Source: an uncultured Caulobacterales bacterium
Lineage (GTDB): Bacteria > Pseudomonadota > Alphaproteobacteria > Caulobacterales > Maricaulaceae
Length of the DNA: 64,000 nucleotides
Reading direction: 5' to 3'
Assembly: GCA_947503715.1 (NCBI GenBank)
Contig: CANNER010000002.1
Span: forward strand, 744,001-808,000
Below are positions 57,397-64,000 of the stretch, in pieces; position 1 is the first letter of the stretch; each line of letters opens with the position of its first letter. Position numbers and translations under genes: made by a program. The notes beneath the pieces were generated by a model, which saw only the letters and a program-made list of their open reading frames with translations, was not told the DNA's origin and did no database searches.

Positions 57397-58680
57397 TTAG
57401 AAGCTCATCTCATATTCTTCGAAGAATTTTTTCCACCGCTTCATAGTTGACTGTCTTCTCGCAGGAGTCGTTTTAGATATTCCGTATTTTTCTAAAAGTT
57501 CTGACGAGAATTCACTTGCATCAAGTTTCAACATCTCTTGCGCTAAACGGTCAGAAAAAATTATGTGTTCAAAAGCTGCAAGCTTCATATCCTCATCTAA
57601 CACTGATATCGCTTTACCTAACTCAGTAATTGTAACAACCTGATCGTGTATCTCCACCAATCCCATCCACGCTAGCGCATCAGTATAATAGTTTAACTGT
57701 CTTCCAACCACCTTTACAGGAACATCTTCTAGTGCTTCTTCTCGGGTTACTGAATTTTTCTCTGCAACTTTGTCAAATACTGACAACACTTTTCTGAAGT
57801 CATTTGCTTGTGGGAATATAGTAGTAACCGTTAGTTCTTTTCCCATTTGGAAGAGGTTTAAGTCTTTGAGTTTGGACAAAATGCTCGCTTTATGAGCTAT
57901 CAGTTTATATCTCTTCGTGTCTGCATAATCGACGCTTACACTTGAACCATTGAAACTGAGTGGTATGAAATTAAATACTCGACTGCCCCTGTCATAAAAT
58001 AAGACTGCTGAATTGACTGATTTAGAAACCTCGTTTTCGAAATGAACTTGAGGGTAAAGAATTTGCCTAATATTCATAGTCTTGGAGACTGAATTTTTTG
58101 CCTCAATCAGCGTCAAGGATTTTTTTCCTTCGTAGCCCCCATCAATTTCAATTTGCACTCCTTGTACCTCGTAAGTAGTGACATTTTTCGTTTGGCTGCT
58201 GAGATGAAAAGTAAACTTTGAGCTACGTCTTCTTCCTCTGACCGTGAGTAAAACGTCTTCACCAATAAAATCACTCATCATTCCAGATGCCACTGCAGCA
58301 TCGAGAGCTTGAAATTCGCCTGAAATTTTTGCTGCATCCAATGTGACAAGGTGCTTTGGAAGGGTTCTTGTTGATACTGGGATTGATTCAATTTTTTTCA
58401 AATCAATTTTGAAAAATGGATCCGTTGATGCAATTCGATAAGTCCCATTTTCAATTGCTAAAATCGAAAGTGAATTATCTTGAAATACTTTCGGGACTTT
58501 TTCAGCGAAATCAATCTTACATAACAATCTTGGTCGTCCAAATGGACGAAGTTGATCTGCTGTAATGTCGAAATAACCGTTTTTTGAAACGTGGCTTGCT
58601 ATAGAGAAATGTATGAAAACATCAGCCCAGATTTCATGAATTGTACGTACTTTTTTTTTGGTCATTCGATCGGATAACAT
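57397..58680 (-). CDS. Type II restriction endonuclease-like protein
   Basis: About 427 residues, AT-rich. A PD-(D/E)XK nuclease core is visible: QIEIDGGYEGKKSLTLIEAKNS, giving Asp and Glu-x-Lys, followed by NIRQILYPQVHF, a pairing typical of type II restriction enzymes of this size. The C-terminal part (about 280-427) looks like a winged-helix region with a basic end. Target unknown. The start is uncertain: ATGs at 58680 and 58665 fit, while the longer frame to 58737 lies inside the groEL terminator. Upstream of and co-directional with the methyltransferase. Confidence 0.82.
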   Translation of the reverse strand: MLSDRMTKKKVRTIHEIWADVFIHFSIASHVSKNGYFDITADQLRPFGRPRLLCKIDFAEKVPKVFQDNSLSILAIENGTYRIASTDPFFKIDLKKIESIPVSTRTLPKHLVTLDAAKISGEFQALDAAVASGMMSDFIGEDVLLTVRGRRRSSKFTFHLSSQTKNVTTYEVQGVQIEIDGGYEGKKSLTLIEAKNSVSKTMNIRQILYPQVHFENEVSKSVNSAVLFYDRGSRVFNFIPLSFNGSSVSVDYADTKRYKLIAHKASILSKLKDLNLFQMGKELTVTTIFPQANDFRKVLSVFDKVAEKNSVTREEALEDVPVKVVGRQLNYYTDALAWMGLVEIHDQVVTITELGKAISVLDEDMKLAAFEHIIFSDRLAQEMLKLDASEFSSELLEKYGISKTTPARRQSTMKRWKKFFEEYEMSF

Positions 58681-58720
58681 GGGACTCAGAGACCGCAAGT
58701 TATTCTTGAAATTGCAAACT

Positions 58721-58749
58721 AAAAAGGGCCGCCCCATTGGAGCGACCCT
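58721..58749 (-). terminator. Rho-independent terminator after groEL
   Basis: On the minus strand an 11-bp stem (AGGGTCGCTCC/GGGGCGGCCCT, two G-T pairs) with loop AAT is followed by five T residues. It lies 120 bases after the groEL stop. Two more stems (58795-58830 and GATTTGGTCC/GGACCAAATC at 58838-58860) lie between stop and terminator. Confidence 0.8.
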
Positions 58750-58868
58750 CTAGGTTCAGTGTATTACGCGGTGGCTACCGCGCGGGAGATTAGAGCCGCT
58801 TCGCGCGGGATAAACCCCGCGCTTCGCGGTAGTTCGGCGATTTGGTCCAGTGGACCAAATCTCACGAA

Positions 58869-60557
<1,689 letters not shown>

Positions 60558-60594
60558 TCATTTGTTTTGTGATTTGGGGTTTCGCGCTTCAGTC

Positions 60595-60730
60595 GATTTT
60601 TGCACTGCAAAAAATCAACCGGTTGCGTTACCCCTTGCACTGTAATCGAGGGTTCGGGCCGGTGCTCGCAATTGTTTGCTATGCAAACAAAAGCTGCGCC
60701 CGGTTGTCGAAAAATTTGCTTTGCAAATTT
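60595..60730. repeat. Three TTTGC...GCAAA hairpins in the groES-groEL spacer
   Basis: Three palindromes with the same core lie at 60595-60616, 60672-60690 (TTGTTTGC/GCAAACAA) and 60712-60730 (AAATTTGC/GCAAATTT). The second and third are perfect with a three-base loop. They would fold in either strand's RNA. They could affect processing or stability of the groESL mRNA and the ratio of the two proteins; this is inference. Confidence 0.6.
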
Positions 60731-60736
60731 ATCCGA

Positions 60737-61024
60737 CTATCCAATGACGCCCATAATGTCCGACTCTTTCATAATGAGAAGATCTTTCCCATCAATCTTC
60801 ACCTCAGTGCCACCCCATTTGCCGAACAGGACTTTGTCGCCTTTTTTGACGTCGAGTGCATTGAGCTTGCCGTCGTCGCCGCGCGTGCCGGGGCCTGTTG
60901 CGATGACTTTGCCTTCGGAGGGTTTTTCGGTGGCCGTGTCCGGGATGATGATCCCGCCGGCTGTCTTTGTGTCTTCTTTGACGCGCTCTACAAGGACGCG
61001 GTCGTGGAGGGGACGAAATTTCAT
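60737..61024 (-). CDS. groES: Co-chaperonin GroES
   Basis: 95 residues, the lid of the GroEL chamber. [13 protein letters not shown] at the start, a mobile loop [16 protein letters not shown], and [22 protein letters not shown] near the end. The ATG at 61024 fits the family; a longer frame to 61069 is not needed. First gene of groESL under the CIRCE operator. Confidence 0.96.
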   Translation of the reverse strand: MKFRPLHDRVLVERVKEDTKTAGGIIIPDTATEKPSEGKVIATGPGTRGDDGKLNALDVKKGDKVLFGKWGGTEVKIDGKDLLIMKESDIMGVIG

Positions 61025-61058
61025 GCGTCTTCTCTCTTCTCTTGAGTTAAAATACAAC

Positions 61059-61085
61059 TTGGCACTCACGCAGGGAGAGTGCCAG
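61059..61085 (-). promoter_or_regulatory. CIRCE operator of groESL
   Basis: TTGGCACTC, nine bases, GAGTGCCAG: a close match to TTAGCACTC-N9-GAGTGCTAA, the binding site of the HrcA heat-shock repressor. It starts 35 bases upstream of groES. HrcA itself is not in this window. Confidence 0.92.
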
Positions 61086-61169
61086 TGAGCGTCATATGAT
61101 GAGGCGCGGAGGAGTCTTCAACCCGTCGCGCAAAGAATCTTTATGAATTTTTGTTGAAGCGCGGGCGGG

Positions 61170-61595
61170 CTACTTCCCAAGGATCAACTGCGTGCCCCAA
61201 ACCCCAATCGCGGCGCAGGACCCCGTCAGGACCGTACCCCAGACGATATCGACCAGAACCATTTTCGGTGGCCAGCCCTTGAGTGTCGCCAGGTTCGTCA
61301 GGTCATAGGTCGCATAGCAGAAAAACCCGAACGCCGCCCCATAAAGCGCCGCCGTCAGGACCGACCCGTCTGCCAAACCAAAACGGCTCGCAAAGAACAC
61401 GATGCCGATAATATAGACGAGGTAAAACGCAATCGCGACACCCCAACGCGGGCTGTCAGCCATCAACCCGCCCAACTGGTTCGCATAAAAAGACTTAGCA
61501 ACGCCCGCGAGCCAGATCATATCAATCACGAGAAACGCGACCACGGTCAGGCCGTAGCACAGGAGGAGCGTGGAGAAGGGGAGGGTGTGGGTCAT
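61170..61595 (-). CDS. DUF2177 family membrane protein
   Basis: 141 residues from the ATG at 61595. Four helices of DUF2177, with FLVIDMIWLAGVAKSFY in the first, GIVFFA in the second, and GFFCYATYDLTNLATLKGWP in the third-fourth region. Function unknown. Stands alone between groESL and the HNH gene. Confidence 0.9.
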   Translation of the reverse strand: MTHTLPFSTLLLCYGLTVVAFLVIDMIWLAGVAKSFYANQLGGLMADSPRWGVAIAFYLVYIIGIVFFASRFGLADGSVLTAALYGAAFGFFCYATYDLTNLATLKGWPPKMVLVDIVWGTVLTGSCAAIGVWGTQLILGK

Positions 61596-61663
61596 GGAGT
61601 AGGTACGCTGTAACCCGCCAAGTGGTTGCAACTAAGGGGAAACGGGCAGAGTTTGCTCCGACA

Positions 61664-62434
61664 TCACCTTAAAAATTTTTCGAATTCATTGTCACGATGG
61701 AAAGCTAAAAAAGCTGGGTCTGGCGCGAAGCGACTGGGACTAATGAGAGACTTCCCTTCGAAAAATGGGCGAGATATTTCTGGCAGGTCTATATGCTTGG
61801 AAACAACTAGGCTCAAATCATCCTCAAATGTTATTAGGCCTCTATCGAAAGCACGGTCATGTAATGCGTTTAGAAGTATTCCGTTTCTAGGGTCGAGCCG
61901 CGCTTCGATGTCGGTGGCCCAAGGTTTTATATGACTAGCATTTAGGAGTTCTGGCTGAGCGATATGTGTTAGACCACATTTCCCCTCGTAAGACGCGAAC
62001 AACATTTCTCGAAAGTAGTTTTGGTTTTTACGTGTTTTAACAGTCCTCTCTACATCCACGCCTTCTCGCAACTCATGAACAAATCTATCAGTCGGTAACG
62101 CTGTTTGTTCGTATATTGGCTCCAAATCCGGTAATTTCGAGAGAAAGGAAGATGGAGCTGCGAAAAATTCAACCCATATCTCACCGTCAGATTTACTGAA
62201 ATTGCCCATTCCTTTTTGGTGTATGGTTGGGTCGAGTGCTGCAAAATTTGCCATTTTTAAAGAAAGCGCACTTGGGGTGCGACCAATTGATTTAGCGAGC
62301 TTTATTATTTCGTGGTTTCCCCTGTGGATACGTCCAAATGGAGTTCGTAAGTAGAGTTCTAATGCCCTAATTTGCTCGGGCCTTGTCCAATTTCTGCGAG
62401 GGGGGTTAGCCACGAAGCATGACTTCTTCAACAA
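61664..62434 (-). CDS. HNH endonuclease
   Basis: 256 residues, AT-rich. An N-terminal helical part (1-80) with TRPEQIRALELYLRTPFGRIHRGN, then a middle region, and a C-terminal HNH domain: CGLTHIAQPELLNASHIKPW, RNGILLNALHDRAFDRGLI. The metal-binding His, Asn and His are present. Similar genes are often named restriction endonucleases. Starts with TTG three bases after the stop of the small gene upstream, so the two are probably cotranscribed. No methyltransferase adjoins it. Confidence 0.85.
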   Translation of the reverse strand: MLKKSCFVANPPRRNWTRPEQIRALELYLRTPFGRIHRGNHEIIKLAKSIGRTPSALSLKMANFAALDPTIHQKGMGNFSKSDGEIWVEFFAAPSSFLSKLPDLEPIYEQTALPTDRFVHELREGVDVERTVKTRKNQNYFREMLFASYEGKCGLTHIAQPELLNASHIKPWATDIEARLDPRNGILLNALHDRAFDRGLITFEDDLSLVVSKHIDLPEISRPFFEGKSLISPSRFAPDPAFLAFHRDNEFEKFLR

Positions 62435-62437
62435 GCG

Positions 62438-62626
62438 TCAAATTATACTTTGTTCAAAGTGTTCGGCCATTTCCGCAGGAGTCGAATTTTGCTGCCAAAA
62501 TTTTTCTAACTCATCAGAATCGAATCCCATGTCGTGGGTATTGATGAGATATAGTTTTGTGCAGATTAGGTCCAATTGGTGACACCAGTCTGGAAAACAC
62601 TTTTTTGATTTTACTCTTGTCGGCAT
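62438..62626 (-). CDS. Small acidic protein paired with the HNH nuclease
   Basis: 62 residues, ATG with an upstream GAGAAAGC. A short basic start (residues 1-10) is followed by PDWCHQLDLICTKLYL with two Cys and a Glu-rich C-terminus (DSDELEKFWQQNSTPAEMAEHFEQS). The frame ends three bases before the nuclease start and has the same AT-rich style, so it is likely real. It might be a regulator, inhibitor or subunit of the nuclease. No family recognised. Confidence 0.55.
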   Translation of the reverse strand: MPTRVKSKKCFPDWCHQLDLICTKLYLINTHDMGFDSDELEKFWQQNSTPAEMAEHFEQSII

Positions 62627-62751
62627 GCTTTCTCATAGCAGAGAGATTGATGAGGCGATAAATAAAAACATAATCTTTTTTTCTAAATAGAATCCATTGG
62701 TTCCATTTGAAATACCCACTATGATTTCTCAGAAACCCAAAGGAGACCCTC

Positions 62752-64000
62752 ATGACGTTACGCGCGTTTTTGCTGGCCGGTGCCACGACTTTTATTTTTG
62801 CCGGATGCGGGGAGGTGGGGACATCTTCGTCCGAAGTGCCCGCGACGGCTGAGGCTACGGCCCTCTCCATCGACTATGAAAAATTTACGCTCGACAATGG
62901 GCTCGACGTTATCCTCCAAGTGGACCGCTCTGATCCCATCGTGGCGGTGACGACGGTTATTCATGCGGGATCGAACCGGGAGAAGCCGGGGCGGACGGGC
63001 TTTGCGCATTTCTTTGAGCATATGGCTTTTAATGACAGCGAGAACGTGCCGCGCGGCTGGAACCGCAAAGCGATCCCGGATTGGGGCGGGCAGCGCAATG
63101 GCGGCACGTGGTCGGATGGAACGATCTATTACGAGGTCGTGCCGAAGGATGCCTTTGATAAGATCCTCTGGATCGACTCCGACCGCCTCGGTTACATGAT
63201 TAACACGGTCACGACCGCCGCACTGGAGCGCGAAAAACAGGTCGTGAAAAATGAGAAACGCCAGCGTGTCGACAATGCCGCCTATGGTTATACGGGCGAG
63301 GTCATCCGCACCGCGCTCTATCCCGAAGGTCATCCCTATAGCTGGACGGTGATTGGCTCGCTGCCGGATTTGCAGGCCGCGACGCTGGAGGATTTGCGTG
63401 AGTTTCACTCGGACTGGTACGGCCCGAATAATGTGACGCTCTCAATCGTGGGCGATATTGATATCGCCGAGACGAAGGAGAAGGTGGAGCTCTGGTTCGG
63501 CGAAATCCCGCGCGGGCGGGAGGTCGAAAAACCTGCGCCCCAACCCGTGACACTGACTGAGACGAAGAATCTCTGGTTCGAGGATAATTTTGCGAAATTG
63601 CCGGAACTGCGCCTGACCTTTCCAACGGTGGAGAGCCTGCACGCGGAAGAGCAGGCGCTGGATATGCTCGCGAGTATTCTGGGCGGCAGCCGGAATTCCG
63701 CGCTCTATGTCGAGGTCGTGGATAAGGCCAAACTCGCGCCCAATGTCTCCGCCTTCCACCGCGCCAACCAAATCGCGGGCGAGTTCACCATTCGCGTGCG
63801 GGCCAATGCAGGCACGGATTTGGATGATGTGAAAGCGTCCGTTGAAGCGGCCATGGCGAAGTTCGAAGCCGAGGGTGTGAATGCAACAGATCTTGAACGG
63901 ATCAAGGCCGAGCAGGAAACCATTCTCTATAACTCGCTTTCGACCGTGTTGGGGAAATCCAACGACCTCGCGACGAGCAATGAATTCGCGGGTGATCCGG
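62752..64000 (+). CDS. M16 family zinc metallopeptidase lipoprotein (3' end outside window)
   Basis: At least 416 residues. A lipoprotein signal with lipobox FAGC and AAAGGAGA upstream, then an M16 peptidase domain: NGLDVILQVDRSDPIVAV, zinc motif HFFEH and the ligand-bearing EREKQVVKNEKRQ region. Closely similar along its length to the M16 protein at 39518-42373, so the two are paralogues. The gene runs past base 64000, so its second half is unseen. Confidence 0.92.
   Translation, partial: MTLRAFLLAGATTFIFAGCGEVGTSSSEVPATAEATALSIDYEKFTLDNGLDVILQVDRSDPIVAVTTVIHAGSNREKPGRTGFAHFFEHMAFNDSENVPRGWNRKAIPDWGGQRNGGTWSDGTIYYEVVPKDAFDKILWIDSDRLGYMINTVTTAALEREKQVVKNEKRQRVDNAAYGYTGEVIRTALYPEGHPYSWTVIGSLPDLQAATLEDLREFHSDWYGPNNVTLSIVGDIDIAETKEKVELWFGEIPRGREVEKPAPQPVTLTETKNLWFEDNFAKLPELRLTFPTVESLHAEEQALDMLASILGGSRNSALYVEVVDKAKLAPNVSAFHRANQIAGEFTIRVRANAGTDLDDVKASVEAAMAKFEAEGVNATDLERIKAEQETILYNSLSTVLGKSNDLATSNEFAGDP

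Overview
The window looks like a chromosome segment of a Gram-negative alphaproteobacterium, probably of the Caulobacterales/Maricaulales/Hyphomonadaceae kind. That placement is inference from gene content: a DUF2794 protein, fabA-fabB, dnaG-rpoD, rpsA-ihfB, a groESL operon behind a CIRCE element, and many small lipoproteins and M16/S9 peptidases of a protein-degrading heterotroph. Most genes share one GC-rich codon style. Several AT-rich genes stand out: a SUKH-like protein, ktrAB, a small protein behind rpoD, a NADAR protein, a restriction enzyme and an HNH nuclease. No rRNA, tRNA, CRISPR array or complete insertion sequence was recognised.

Layout. 1-6.8 kb: the end of a sterol-desaturase-like gene, a TadG-like von Willebrand protein, two gene relics, a DUF2147-transglycosylase pair (mltB family), rpmJ, a TPR protein, a palindromic repeat and a DUF1223 protein. 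6.8-13.9 kb: AI-2E-type permease, HerA-like ATPase, a second small repeat, gluQ with an odd middle, a UPF0126 channel, a membrane dipeptidase, a SUKH orphan and DUF2794. 13.9-24.7 kb: phytase-like esterase, a CPA antiporter with an RCK domain, several proteins of unknown role, a VOC-methyltransferase fusion, an S9 peptidase and an esterase. 24.7-32.8 kb: trkH, hslO, mscL, gloA, ihfB, rpsA and a KtrAB potassium system. 33.0-37.5 kb: dnaG-rpoD. 37.7-44.1 kb: M16 peptidase-DUF4349-Na+/Ca2+ exchanger operon, GlsB, a one-domain asparaginase and a TonB-like protein. 44.2-49.7 kb: a chain of five overlapping genes, polA-glycerophosphodiesterase-gpmA-RibD deaminase-NADAR. 49.7-54.1 kb: fatty acid genes fabI, fabB and fabA, with a LuxR-type solo and an OmpV-like porin between fabI and fabB. 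54.1-64 kb: TPR, HAD, a possible structured RNA, a type II restriction-modification pair, groESL, an HNH nuclease with a small partner, and the start of a second M16 lipoprotein.

Much of the window is housekeeping: replication (dnaG, polA), transcription (rpoD), translation (rpsA, rpmJ, gluQ), protein folding (groESL, hslO), lipid synthesis (fab) and ion balance (trkH, ktrAB, mscL, antiporters). The parts most worth a second look are the RibD deaminase fused by overlap to a NADAR gene, the LuxR solo in the fatty-acid locus, the VOC-methyltransferase fusion, the two AT-rich nuclease loci on either side of groESL, the hairpin-rich groES-groEL spacer, the structured 55.4-55.7 kb intergenic region, and the double gene relic at 2.5-2.9 kb.
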